The notes below the pieces were generated by a model. It searched no databases. It saw only the letters and a program-made list of their open reading frames with translations, and was not told where the DNA came from. Positions 28,251 to 40,190 of a stretch of DNA of 64,000 bases are shown here, piece after piece. The stretch covers positions 8,986,862 through 9,050,861 of the forward strand of contig NC_058510.1 of NCBI RefSeq assembly GCF_020382885.2, given 5' to 3'. Position numbers and translations under genes: made by a program. Position 1 is the stretch's first letter. Each line of letters starts with the position of its first letter. Origin of the DNA: Scatophagus argus (Eukaryota; Chordata; Actinopteri; Scatophagidae).

Positions 28251-28803
28251 ACAGCGCTGAGGCAGCTGGTGTGTCTGGACAAGCTAGCTACTGTTAGATA
28301 GCTAATAACGATATATCCAACTGCCAATCTCTGTCGATCTTGGTCCAACTCTGGCTGTCAAACAGCACACAGCTGAAGGACAAATGTCGACCAAATATGG
28401 AGTCAAGTTACCTCCGCCTCGTATTATCGCTGGCAGTCGTGAATTTCTGTTTGGAAGTTGAATTTTGTGGAAAATAATACACCGCCGGATCACACTAGCT
28501 AGTACTTTACTTGCTTGTAGCAGTGACCCGCTTAGTAGTTCCGCCCCCACCGCTACGCGATTGGGTGCCATTAGAGTTCCTTACAAATGCAAAACAAGGA
28601 TTTGTTAGTTGGATTGTCAGTACGTGCTGCCTTATAGTGCAGCTCAACCCAGCTTCCCAGCTCAATCGTTCATGGAGCGCCTTTCGACTGTCGTGCTTTT
28701 ATATTGAAACATCACAAAGCTGACAGAAGTACTTCCGCTCACCTCGGTCACATGACCCCTGTGCCCTTGGCTCGGCTGTTTCTGACATGTGAGCAACAGA
28801 AAC
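28251..28803. promoter_or_regulatory. divergent promoter of lypla1 (-) and mrpl15 (+)
   Basis: The two start codons are 553 bp apart, head to head, with no TATA box obvious for either gene. Visible motifs are a GC box CCGCCCCC at 28541-28548, an inverted CCAAT box ATTGG at 28560-28564, an ETS/GABP core ACTTCCG at 28731-28737 and an E-box-like GTCACATGAC at 28747-28756. A perfect palindrome ACTAGCTAGT lies at 28494-28503. ETS and E-box elements close to the mrpl15 start fit a housekeeping, nuclear-encoded mitochondrial gene. Transcription start sites are not determined. Confidence 0.65.
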
Positions 28804-30910
28804 ATGTCTTTCCCCAAAAAACCTGGTGGTAAAGCGTTTGATGTTTTGAAGACTCTGCCGCGGATAACTTTAGCAAACTTGCGGCCTGAACCAGGAGCCA
28901 GAAAAAATGTAAGTTTTAATGTGTCGTCTCGCTAGCAAAACAAGTTAGCATGTAACGCTAGCTGTTAGCGAAACATGCTAATCCGTTTGTCAGTTTTGTT
29001 GATGACACATTAACAAACTAGCAAAAACCCTTGGCTCACATTTCTTTAATTTAAGGAAAAACGGCGGGGCAGAGGACAGCATGGTGGCAACAGAAGCGGC
29101 AGAGGGCACAAAGGAGAGCGGCAGAGAGGCAACCGGCCTCGGCTGGGTTTTGAGGGAGGTCAGACTCCCTTTTATCTGGCCATCCCAAAATATGGCTATA
29201 ATGAAGGACACAGGTAAAAGCTTGTCACTTTGCGCTGCATCTTCGAACTGTTTGGCAAGTTAAATGCAGTCTTATAGACCATAGAAGTGTAAGTGGTAAT
29301 TAAAATTTACGATTTCTTGCTGCTAGATTCGCATGTGTATTCCTCCCATGGGCATAGATGAATTTCTTAGTAAATATGTACATGGTTGGTTTCAGTTTTA
29401 TATCAGGATGTTTGTCACAGTATTTATCATAACACTAAGCCCTACACATTAATGCACCGGTCAAGCATCACCTTCATCCAAAGACTCAAATTGTATTTTT
29501 TCCAGGTGAAGTGAAACATATTATAACCAAACATCTATTTTAATTTTGTTTTTTTTGTCACTGCTTGGCCAGTATTTCAGTCAACTGCTCATAAATGAAC
29601 AAACCAATATCATCAATCACAGCATCCAGTAGTAAATGTACTATTTACCCATGTTGGTGCTGGAGTTGCATCCTGCGTTTGCCCTGTAGTTGCACACATG
29701 ATATTTATTTTATATTTGTTATTTTTATTGCTACGCTGACATTCAGACAGGTGATCATAAATGACTGTAATGAGCTAATGTTGATGCTCTTCTTCAGTCA
29801 CCGTCCTCAGTACCAGCCTCTGACCCTGAAACGACTGCAGTACCTGATCGATCTGGGACGAGTCGACACAACCCAGCCCATAGACCTGACCCAGCTAGTC
29901 AATGCCAGAGGAGTGACAGTCCAGCCTCTGAAGAGAGACTATGGAGTCCAGCTCATTGAAGAGGTAATTGCTGCATGCTGAAAGCACGTTGTGGACTTTC
30001 TCACACCAGGCATGCATCATAATAGAGTTAGAAAGTTGTTCTCTCATTAAATAATTTCTATGAAACTACAGCATAAATAACAAATACTGACAACAAATTT
30101 TGGATGTGGGGAGATAAACAGCAACTTGATATCAGCGCAGACACAAGGGTTTTGATGTAGTGTGCTGCGCTTGGATCACGTTATGCCACTAGGTGGCGCC
30201 ATATAGCAATGTTGCCATTCTGTCACATATCAAGATGTTGTTTTTGATCCCTGTTTATCTCCATGCTCTGACACAAATTCATCTTTCATTTGTTTTCTCT
30301 GTTTCAGGGTGCCGATATTTTTGCTGCAAAGATAAACATCGAGGTTCAGAGAGCTTCTGACGGAGCTATAGCTGCTATTGAGAAGAACGGAGGGGTCATC
30401 ACTACCAGTTTCTATGACCCTATAAGTCTTGGTAATTAGTGAATGATCTTGGTGTTATGCATTCACTCACCCAGATTCTAGCATTCATCTTGCATATTAT
30501 AGAATCATAAAAACATAATAAAACAAAATATATTCTCTTTTAATATGTTTTTTTGTTTTTGTTTTTTTTAAGGGATTCTCGTCAAGCCCGTCCCATTTTT
30601 CTTGCGTGGGCAGCCTATTCCAAAGCGAATGTTACCAGGGCAGGATATGCTCCGGTATTACACAGATGCTGAAAATCGGGGTTACCTGGCAGACCCGCAG
30701 AAAATCCAACAAGCCCGACTTGCCCTGGCACAAAAGTATGGATATATTCTGCCAGACATTTCAAAGGATGAACTGTATCACATGCTCTCCATGAGGAAGG
30801 ATGTTAGACAGATCTTCTTTGGCCTCGCTCCAGGCTGGGTCGTTAACATGGCGGAGAAGAAGATTCTGAAACCTACTGATGAGAAACTTCTGAAATATTA
30901 CAGTTCATAG
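28804..30910 (+). CDS. mrpl15: mitochondrial large ribosomal subunit protein uL15m
   Basis: Component of the 39S subunit of the mitochondrial ribosome, homologous to bacterial L15. Five coding exons, 28804-28908, 29056-29213, 29798-29963, 30308-30431 and 30573-30910, with consistent GT-AG borders and phases, give 296 residues, the same as human. The start [20 protein letters not shown] is an amphipathic, basic mitochondrial presequence. Exon 2 encodes the Arg/Gly-rich L15 rRNA-binding segment ([20 protein letters not shown]) followed by [10 protein letters not shown]. Exon 3 carries [20 protein letters not shown]. The last exon has the conserved C-terminal extension with [20 protein letters not shown] and ends KYYSS. 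The ATG has AAC just upstream, a fair start context. Transcribed away from lypla1 across a short shared promoter. Confidence 0.97.
30186..30200 (+). promoter_or_regulatory. candidate CTCF site in mrpl15 intron 3
   Basis: CCACTAGGTGGCGCC fits all 15 positions of CCASYAGRKGGCRSY in plus orientation, within the intron between 29963 and 30308. It lies between the housekeeping genes and the sox32/sox17 domain. Motif evidence only. Confidence 0.55.
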
Positions 30911-31006
30911 ATGTGAGAAGAAGTAAAGTAAATGCTTATGTACAGTATCTCATGGCAAAAGTGTGTCAAAACATGTGAAGAAGTCTTGAACTTGTTTCCA
31001 TTTTAT

Positions 31007-31012
31007 ATTAAA
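31007..31012 (+). terminator. poly(A) signal (variant) of mrpl15
   Basis: ATTAAA, the commonest variant hexamer, about 100 bases after the stop codon. No AATAAA lies nearby downstream, so a short 3' UTR is likely. Confidence 0.45.
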
Positions 31013-33341
31013 AATGTGGAAAAGCAGCATTCTGTGTTTTAAGAATGAAGTATTGTCCTTAAACATCTTGAAATTTGCATTTTCAAACATACTGGTGCCC
31101 TCACGTCATCACGAGGGGCACATTTTTGGTGTTGTAATTTACAGTGTATTTATGACATGATTTCCACCACATGCATGAGTGTTCCCTTGCTTTTGAGTGG
31201 CTGACGTCTGACGGCCTCGTGTCAAAGCGCAACTGGCCCGTGCGGCATGATGGAAGGAACGTGAACTGTAACAGGTGAGGGGGAAATAAGGAAAATAAGA
31301 TAACTCAAAGAATGAAAACAGGAAACAGATGCCCAGTGATGTGTGTTACTTGTGAAATGGGTTGCCTCGGCCCTACAAGGGGAGTTTGAAATTAGTCATA
31401 GGCAGCTGTATCCTGGTGTGGACGTTCAAAAGATCCCTCTCCCCCCCTCCTTTTGGAATACAATCACAGGGAAGCACATACATACAACCTTGCCTGATTA
31501 TGCTTGAGAGACATGATGCCATGGAAAAGCATTTATGTTTTGATACCTAAGGAAATTACTGTGACTTAATCTAGATGTGGTGTTTATTGCTTTAGGATGT
31601 CACCCACCTTCCCAAAGTTCACACTTTCACTTAAGAGTTTACATATTCCTTTTTTTTTTGTAAAAAAACAGATTTTATAATGTAGAATCTCGTAAAGATT
31701 TTGAGATATTACAATCAACACTCCATGGCAATTTCCCCTTTCCTGTAGCAGAATATAACCTTATAAGTTTTTGTAGGATAATGGTCTCCTTGTATTTGAA
31801 CTCTCCATTACGCTCATGTTTATTTTTTGAAGTCAAAATGGCAAACCCACTATAAATAACTTGGTATTTTACTCAGATATTGTCTTAAGGGACGCTGCCA
31901 TAGAATTTCTGGTGGTATAAAAACACTTTATCAAAGGAAGCATATGTTAGTGTGTGTGTGTGTGTGTGCAAGACTACGCACACTGTGTTTCTGCACAAAG
32001 TCCCCTCTGCCATGTTAGACTCTGGCAGGCAGGTCTCAGTTATGATGGAATAAAAAGAAAAGTGACAACAAAAAGTGATGTGAGCACCAAACTCTGTGTT
32101 AAACACAATTGATTTTATGAAGTGAATTTATGCATTAATAGAAAAAAAAAACAAAACAAGACACAATTTTCAAGGTGAATTTCTTTCTAAATTTCATAAT
32201 GAGGTACCATAAAAGACAAAGGCCACACTTTGATGACTTCGCTTGTGGTTCCCTGTGTGTTTTCCTGAATCTCAAGTATCCAATAAACTACACAAGTAGT
32301 GGATACATACACAGCCGGCACTGCCAGGAAAACCAACCCAAATCCTTACAGCATAATACTTTAAATAAATCACGCCACAGGAAAGAAACAGCACAATCAT
32401 TGTTTATGGCAGAACTACAGTGCTTATCTTCAAAGCAGCAGATCCTTTTGAATTTGTATCAGGTCTCAGACAAGCAAAAGAGAGAAGAGGAGTGAGCTAA
32501 GAGGCACAAACATTGACTGTGAACTTGTGGCTGCAGAGAGTTCACGTAAAAGAATAAAGAAATTAAATCAAGCATTTTCAACATTCAATTACAATCAAGA
32601 CAACAGCCATTCACCTTGGCTAAAAAGATTTATTAGTCTGTTTTAGGGAAGCATTTAATCTCTGGTTTCTGCTCCAAATAATCTAATGTCTGAGTCTAAG
32701 CCAGTTCACACTATTTAATTAAACATCCAAGCATTGCTGCTGGAGCTGAGCAGACCAGATTGTTTTGGTTATCTGCTGCCTTGAATGAGCCGTTTAAGAC
32801 AGACACAGATATCATGGTGTCTCACAGGTCTCGGGCTAGTTCCAGCTAATAATTAGGGCTAATTACAGCTAAATGTAGGCCTCTTTCTCCTCTGTCTGCT
32901 GAAGAGAGCTGCATGGATCAAAGTCACGAGCACATATACTGTAAGGGAACAATTCATGTCCAAAAACATGGATGGGAAAAATGTTCTGATGAGACAACAA
33001 GCCACAAACATCTGAAGCTGTCTGGATAATAAAAGACTTGGAAGACTTTTTTCAGTTCTTCAGATAAGACTCTTATCAGTGGTAGAATACAATTACTAAT
33101 TTACAAAGAGTAGCACTGTTTTTCAGCATGAGTGGAGCTTTGCCTCATTAGCCAGTCTCACTCAAGTCTGCATGATAGACAAACGCAATACAATTAGAAG
33201 GCAGCCTGACTACAATCTAAGGGGAAAAGAGGAGCCAGACGAAAGGTTTGATGGATGTTTTCCTGAATGAATTAAAATGCTCACCTGCTTATCGCCGGTC
33301 ATCATCAAAACTATAATTCAGATTATAGTTTAAAATGCTGG
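31013..33341. other. noncoding stretch downstream of mrpl15
   Basis: No gene recognised. Holds a (TG)9 run at 31951-31968 and an ordinary scatter of short ORFs. Nothing else can be supported. Confidence 0.5.
31951..31968. repeat. (TG)9 microsatellite
   Basis: Short pure TG run in intergenic DNA. Confidence 0.9.
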
Positions 33342-33790
33342 CAGCTGCAATGAATGATTGTTTTCATCACTGATTAGTCTGTTGTTAACTTTTAAGATTA
33401 ATTGGGTAATTGTTTAGCATAAATCCTTTCAGTAAAAAGCCTTTGAAAGCACTTTTATTCCACACTTCAGCTCCTATTCTTATGTTTGTTTTTAACATCG
33501 TGTGGTGCTAAATTATTACTCTACTGCATTTATCTTTTAAATTTTATTGTTTGATTTTATTCTTATTCTTGCAGTAATGTCATGTTCAAAGATGTCTCTT
33601 GTTTTGTCTGATGGTCCAAAATACAATTATAATAAATTTGAACTGGTATAAAAGACAAATAGAAAAGCATTAAATCCCCACACTGAGAGACACCAGAGAC
33701 AGCGAATGTGCTTGATAAATGTGAGAAATTATTGCTCAGCTGTCAAAACTGTTGATAATTTTCAATTGGTCAACTAATCGTTTCAGCCCT
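33342..33790. mobile_element. near full-length non-autonomous teleost repeat
   Basis: About 450 bp. It begins GCTGCAATGAATGATTGTTTTC with ATTAGTCTGTTG. The interior has ATGTCTCTTGTTTTGTCTGA with GGTCCAAAATACA, and it ends CAACTAATCGTTTCAGCCCT. I recognise this order as a repeat dispersed in great numbers in percomorph fishes. Its ends are imperfect inverted versions of each other (gattagtc / gactaatc type). No coding capacity. Confidence 0.65.
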
Positions 33791-35200
33791 GAGATGATGT
33801 GCGATGGATCAAATCCTCAGTCTGTTCTGCACCACCTGGGCTTGCAGGCTTGAGCTGTGTTTGAAGTCTGGCTGAGCCTGGCCTGTTATCTCTGCTCAAA
33901 GGTGGGGGCATCATTGTGTTCTGCTAATGAGGCTACATTAAGCCTGTCTACACCAGGGGGCATGTAATCCTCTCAGCTGGCCTGACGTAGGGCCGGGCAG
34001 GGCGCTGTTTACACTGGGAGTGTGGAGGTTAGCGCTCAGGACCCCGGGGCCTCAGTCTATACTGTTGAATCTGCTCAAACATGTGATTAAGATGCAGAGG
34101 TGGAGGTTAGGGGAGTGGGTGGAGGGCACAGACCACTGCATAGAATGGTGTCTGAGTCTTGACAGAGTATATCTTGCTGCCTGCCTGCTGTGCCCATACA
34201 ATACAACACAATGCAACACAGTCCTTCGCTGTGAGCATCATGGTCACCTGACGCAACAGAATGATATCCCCTTCACACCTTCCAGCTATGAAACAATGCA
34301 GCTCTTTATGAATGAACCACTGTAAGGAAAGTCGGTGGGATGGCACTGAAGAGGCTGAGAGCAGGTTGGAATACAGTGCTCCATTAGCAGGGACCTCCTG
34401 CTTCGTTCTCCTGCAGTTTTCTTCTAGTTTGTCAGTAAAATCCTGCACCAAACTCTGTGCAGTAAAATCCTGCACCGAGTTTGGAGTCAAGCGTTCAGCA
34501 GCTGCTGTGTGGCATCCTCACTGATAAAAATCTGCTGTCCGCACCCACAAAATTTAGGCGATCCGGCAAAACAGCATCCTTTTCATTTACAAACTGTTTC
34601 CATGCATTAGCACTCCAGATCCAACCGGTGTTCAACCCAAACATCATCCACAGTTGCCAAGAATCCTTGAGACCCTTTGTAAATCCTAAACCGCTCCTGC
34701 AGGTCTTTGGTGCTCAGCTGTACCTGCGGCAGCTCAGTCATCACTGATCCAGAGTGAAGAAGGAGAGGAGTGTCCCATATATGAGTTCTGTCCAATACAA
34801 TGGCACATTGTGATCAGAAAGGTGCTGAGAACAATCCCTATTCAGACAGCTTGTTTGGGCATGAGACAATGCAGTGATACCCTGCAGTCACCTCACAGAT
34901 TAGGATTCATTAATGGGGCTGGGATAAAGGACCAGTGCGTTTGTTTTTTTCTTTTTTAATACTAATGATAATAATAAATGATCCTGGTAGTAAAGCAAAT
35001 GCACAGAACCACGATATTCAAACTTTTAAATCCAGACATTAGCCTCCCACTTTGTCACCAAAACACTGTCTAATATTTAGTCCGACTCAATTCACGGAGC
35101 TCAGCCGAAACTAACATTATTGTATTCACGCTGCGTCGTTCAAGCTAATTGATTAAATCCATTAGTGCTTTCACAGCGCATTGGCGCGTGCGTCCCGTTT
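33791..35200. other. noncoding stretch upstream of the sox32 regulatory region
   Basis: No gene recognised, although ORFs up to 127 codons exist on both strands near 34.0-34.7 kb. A short tandem duplication of AGTAAAATCCTGCACC occurs at 34434-34449 and 34461-34476 (28-base period). Otherwise nothing definite. Confidence 0.5.
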
Positions 35201-35255
35201 GACACCCCGGATGTGGATTCAACCCCTAAATCTGACAACACATGAAATAAACTTA

Positions 35256-35270
35256 CCCCCCCCCCCCCCC
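35256..35270. repeat. poly-C tract (C15)
   Basis: Uninterrupted run of 15 C, prone to length error in sequencing. Confidence 0.9.
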
Positions 35271-37394
35271 ATTCCTCTTTCCTGCACAAAATACTGACAA
35301 ATCATGGGTTTATGTGAATGAATAATTCCCCTTTAAATATACCTTAAAAATCTCAGTTTCTCATGCCCACATTGATTTCCCGAGACGTTTAATGTTATCT
35401 CTCCTCTCAAAGCCGCATGCCACTTTATCAAAACCGACTGATACAAGATGGTTTAAGTCTGTTTGCCAAAGGGAGATGAGGGACACAGTTTAAAGAGCAC
35501 CCCTTAATCAATTCTGCTATTGAATTTGCCAATGTCACAGTATTGATCCGGCTTTTTGATTAAGATATCAAGTGTGATTTGGGCCTACTTCTTTCTGCAA
35601 GGTCCAACCAAAGTCCAAAATGCTCCTAAACGAGAATATTCATATACAAATCAATGTGTGTTTGAATCCACAGACTGAAGATCTTCGACGTGGGGTGTGT
35701 ATTAACCTTCTCTGCTCCAAACCTTAATACACAGTATTTACAATTTAAAAGAGGCCGCATAAGTGACTCGTCTGCCGGGACAAAGCAGCGCAGGTGCAGG
35801 TATTACTGCAGGTCGACCAGTCCGTGTATTGCAGATGTAGCGTCGCCGCTGTCACCATAATGACATCTATTGTCTGTGTAATGTTTGTCCCCGGTGCCAA
35901 AGACTCATATTCATTGAAACCACACGGAGGAAGGAGCACCTGTAATGGCATCCTATTAAGTGGGATCAAAGAGTTTCTAGAGAGAGTATTGACGGACAGC
36001 AATTCAGATCCATTTATATTGAAAATGACTGTTCTTCTTTTTAGTAATATATTGGGCAACTTTATCAGAATTATTGTAATATCTTTGCAGGTGTTTACAC
36101 TGCAGATACTCAACAGTGATTTTATTTTGTCATATCTTTGTCTTATGCTTTGTGTCAACATAATAAAGCCATCATTTCCCGTTTATTCAAGCGTTGTCAG
36201 TCTTCAGAAATGAGTTTGAGCTTATGTTTTATGCACTGCGTATCATTTAGTTTTCCTTTCTCTCCTAATTTCCTCAAAATAAAACATTTCTGTAACGTCA
36301 ATAATCTCCCAACGAATGTGGCTGTGTGTTCAAGGGCAAACGAGACGGTTGTTGTATTCTTATTTCTTATAATATTTATGGGATTGTTCAGTATTGAGCT
36401 GTTTTTGAATAATACATATACTGTGGAGAACAGACACAAGAAACACATACATTCTCAGCTGATGGAGACAAACTGCAGCCGTCCTATGGTTTCTGTGAGT
36501 CTGATTTCAATATAGGCCTACTTTTGTCTCTGATTTAGCGCCAAAACCTGCTCTGGTGCTTCCTTTTGGGATGTCAGTCTACTTTTTGTGTATTTCTCTC
36601 ACCTTTTAATTCAAATTGATAAAAGTCATTTAAAAAAAAAAACAGCTATTTTGGTGTTTCTGATGTCCCAAAGACGAGCTCATCGCGTCCCTTTGTACAC
36701 GCCGATCTGTTTTTGTGTTGGGCAAATATTTGAGCGCGGTAATCGCGCAGTAAACGCGCCTTGATCATGTTTGTTTCAGTCCTGTAAAATGTACTTTGAT
36801 AGAGACAGTGGATGGCCGATAAGAGCTCAGATCCACAATGTAATTAGTAACCAGCCCTGCCTCCTGAAAACTTTGATGTTCTCCTATCAATACCCAGCCT
36901 GCCTGCCTTTCAGGACCTATTGATTAGATTCCATTTTCCTCCAAGAGGCAAAGCTATAATTTGATTTTCCTAATAAGGGCCTTAAGAGAATCAAGACTGA
37001 AACCAGATTTTTCTCTAATTAAAGCGCTAGCCATGTCAGTATTCATGCACAAATACATCAGCTCGAAAAACATGACCAAAATTAACATATTTGTCTAAAA
37101 CATTAAATAAGGGATCCAAATTTGCAGCTTAAACAAACGTATGTGTTCATTAAAAACAACAAGTACAGCAGTTGCTACTGCCCTTATATTCTCTGCGTTA
37201 GGCTATTAGTTCACTCTGGAGGTGAAATAATGTCTTTTACATTATATAACAGCTTAATTGTGGATTATAACAGACTCATGACTCTTCACATCTGAAGTTT
37301 CGTGAGGTCGTTGATTGGGGCGTCGGATGGACCTATCGCCAACCCGAGAAAACACCTGGAATTCACACTTTAAATCCACTCCTCCCGGCCTCCT

Positions 37395-37417
37395 ATTGGT
37401 GGAGCGCCCACATATAG
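37395..37417 (+). promoter_or_regulatory. core promoter of sox32
   Basis: Inverted CCAAT box ATTGG at 37395-37399 and TATA-like CATATAG with TATAG at 37413-37417, 18 bases apart start to start. The TATA-like box is 78 bases before the ATG, which would put the transcription start near 37440-37445. The same arrangement is found before sox17. Confidence 0.6.
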
Positions 37418-37490
37418 CCGTCACTCTGCATCACCAGGGGGATGACAGCGGCCTGCAGCGAGCCAAAACCACCATCACTGTCTTGTAACC

Positions 37491-38856
37491 ATGCGTTTCA
37501 GCCACGACCCCGCCGCCTTCCAGCTCTGCGCAAACATGTTCGAAAGCGAAGACTCGGGTTCCGCAGACGGGGAGCAAGTGACCCAGGTGCGCTCGCCATG
37601 TTCAGGGCCCCCCAGCCCTCTGTCCGTGAACTCGGACTCAAGCTGCACCAGCCCCGAGGCCAAGTCTGCCTCAGCGCAGCAGAGAGTCAGGAGGCCCCTG
37701 AACGCCTTCATCATCTGGACTAAAGAGGAGCGCAGGCGGCTGGCGCATCTTAACCCGGACCTGGAGAACACGGATCTCAGCAAAATACTCGGTAAGATTT
37801 TGATTAACAGTCTGAAAATGTTATCCATTATCAGGTGTTGAGTGCCATTCAGAGATTCTCAAGTACTGACAACATATAAGTATATCTGTGGAGATTCTCA
37901 GTCATCCAGGTCATACTCACTCAAAGAGTTAAAGCAATATGTATAACATATAAGTATAATATGAAGTAATGCTTGTAGTTCTGTGACCTATAATATGTGT
38001 AAAACTTGCGGCTCAAAAGACCCAATCAGCACAAAAAGTTTAAATCATAGCCCCAGAATAGCGATTAAGCCTCACATTTAAATTTTCATTGGTTGCCATT
38101 GGTCAGTTTGTTAAACCAGTGAGGCTGCAGATCATTAACCCCATTGTTGCTCCTACAGGAAAAACCTGGAAGGCCATGTCTCTGGCTGAGAAGCGTCCAT
38201 ACATGCAGGAAGCTGAGCGTCTGAGGGTCCAGCACACCATCGACTATCCCAACTATAAGTACAGGCCACGCAGGAGGAAGCAGCTGAAGAAGAACTCCAA
38301 GCCTCCAGGTGCAGGTGCCTCCTCCTCCTCCTCCTCCACCCTCCCCTCGCTCTGCACCTCTGGCTTTATGGTGCCTCCCAACCTCACCCACCTGCTCCAG
38401 AACCAGCAACCATCCTTCCCAAGCACACCTGCTTTCACAAATTCCCCAGTTAGCTTCACCCCTTTGCGCAGCAGCTACCCAAACACGCCATATTTTTCAG
38501 ACCCAGCAGGAGCAGCTTTCCAAAATAAGCCTGAGGTGTACCCAAACCTGCCTGCATACTCTGCAGAGCCTGAGGTGTATTTTGGCAGTCAACACGGGCA
38601 CATACAGTACGGTTTCCCCAACTCTGCAGGTCCCCATGGGGATCACGGGGAGTCCAGGGTTTATGGGAGCCTGCTGTGTCCTGCTGGGCCCTCCCTGGAG
38701 TTTTACCTGGAACAGGTTCAACTGGACATGCTCTACGATCTGGACCGCAGTGAATTTGAACAGTACCTGGGTCCAAACCCTCACAGGCCCGAGTCGGTTG
38801 ATCCCAGCAGCTACCAACAGCAGAGCAGCCACAGAGAGGGACGCTCGCTGTCGTAA
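37491..38856 (+). CDS. sox32: SoxF transcription factor Sox32 (casanova)
   Basis: HMG-box transcription factor; in zebrafish it is the endoderm determinant downstream of Nodal and upstream of sox17. Two coding exons, 37491-37791 and 38159-38856, give 332 residues. The HMG box spans about 66-144 with Sox32-type changes from SOX17: [48 protein letters not shown], then EAERLRVQH and [11 protein letters not shown]. The intron splits the Gly101 codon inside the box. Glu is present at HMG position 57, as in SOX17. After a short Ser run, the C-terminal half is Pro/Ser/Tyr-rich and keeps the SoxF motif DRSEFEQYL (EFEQYL at 299-304). The final VLSDAS...YY block of Sox17 is absent. An upstream out-of-frame ATG lies at 37442. 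Sox7/Sox18 are excluded by box sequence and position. Confidence 0.93.
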
Positions 38857-39003
38857 AACTACTCAAGCTGGTGTATTTATTTAACTTATTTCAGTGTGTC
38901 ATTTGACGCTGACTGCTGAAAGTGTATATGGCTCCTTTTGTTTTTGACAAGTTGTGTTCTTAAATGACTGCTGTACTGTCTTTTAATGTAATTATAATGT
39001 ATG

Positions 39004-39009
39004 AATAAA
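39004..39009 (+). terminator. poly(A) signal of sox32
   Basis: AATAAA about 150 bases after the stop codon, giving a short 3' UTR, as often seen for early embryonic regulators. Confidence 0.65.
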
Positions 39010-40190
39010 TAATTAAACTTGCAATTTTCCTGGCCTTGTTATATTTTAAAGATTAAAAAAATGGCAAGATTAACACATTCAAACTCTTAAAAATCCAGTT
39101 ATTTTAGATAGCAGGTGTCAAAGGGCCACTCAAATAATAGTCATACTCTCTAAGCAAAGGCCAAAAAAGGATGCAAAAAAACACTGCATTCCCCATAATT
39201 CAACCTGATGGTAACTTTTTGATAGGAGATAATCCCAAATGACATCATCAGGGGTTATTTCAGTTCATTTACTTTGGCATACTGACCCTTTTTTTTGCAA
39301 TGTACCTTTACGGAGATCTTCATTAAAATTGAACCCTCTGGTGGTCATCAGCTGGTGTACAGACAGACAAAAACATGCACTGCACAGCTGATTTGACAAA
39401 GTGACTCCTTGTGACAAGTAAACACATCTTGACATGTAAAATTGGCCTCTTTAAGATGACTGACATCTGTTACATTAAACAATGTAGGAGCTATACTACC
39501 CACCCTTTGACAAAAGCCAAACTGTTGACACACTGTTTTATCTCCATCTTCATGTCTTTCTTGGCTCAGAGAGGAAAGAAGGGTGGGCGCCAGGGGCATA
39601 AACTTCCCATCTTCCTGTTTCATTTTAAAACATTTCACAAAGGCTCTATAAATATGCCCCAAAATCGACATATCTCTGAACTCATTTGAATTTGGCTGCC
39701 AAATGTTTACTCATTTAGAAAAAATGTTTACTTCCCTGTGCTGTATTTTCTGTGTCAGAGCCTCGAGGTTGAACTCTGGTTGATGCACTCCAACAAGTCA
39801 GGTGATGCAAGGGCAAAACTCTTTCATAAATATGAATTTCAAAAAGATAAATAAATGTGAAACAAACGAAAAAATTCTGCAGTCGTAGTCACAGCATAAA
39901 GAGAGTGCGGGCAATATTATTTTTTCAAAATTAGAGTTTAGGATCCAGCGCACCTACAGATTTTTTAGCAATTGTTTCTTTCAAAAACAAATATATATAT
40001 AAAACAGCTAATTGTTGCTGGTATCAGGAGGTTTCACCCTTTGATGACCGTGATCACATTGAAAACATCTAAAAAATGTCCAAAAATGTGACAATTGAAA
40101 TGTGCAATTTATTCCATGCATTTATAATCAGAAAAGTTCTCAGAAGTATTTTTCATTAACAATATTATATTTAACATTTTTGTTGAAACT

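Larger units (their letters stand above)
35212..37440 (+). promoter_or_regulatory. candidate Nodal-responsive 5' region of sox32
   Basis: Three perfect FoxH1 octamers lie here: TGTGGATT at 35212-35219, AATCCACA at 35665-35672 (directly overlapped by the SMAD box CAGAC at 35671-35675), and TGTGGATT at 37259-37266 with CAGAC at 37271-37275. A GATAAG core lies at 36818-36823, and AT-rich homeodomain-like words (TAATTAG, CTAATTAAAG) are frequent between 36.8 and 37.1 kb. FoxH1-Smad2 and Gata5 act upstream of sox32 in zebrafish. The functional reading is inference. Confidence 0.45.

Noticed and set aside
34020-34490. ORFs of 101 and 127 codons on opposite strands
   Set aside because: Mutually overlapping, contain a short tandem duplication, no family resemblance.
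35745-36515. Overlapping ORFs of 125-139 codons upstream of sox32
   Set aside because: Both strands are open together in AT-rich DNA, proteins are unrecognisable, and the region is better explained as sox32 5' flank.
38309-38884. 191-codon ORF in another plus frame inside sox32 exon 2
   Set aside because: Overlaps the conserved Sox32 reading frame, begins in the CCT repeat, and encodes low-complexity sequence without family resemblance.
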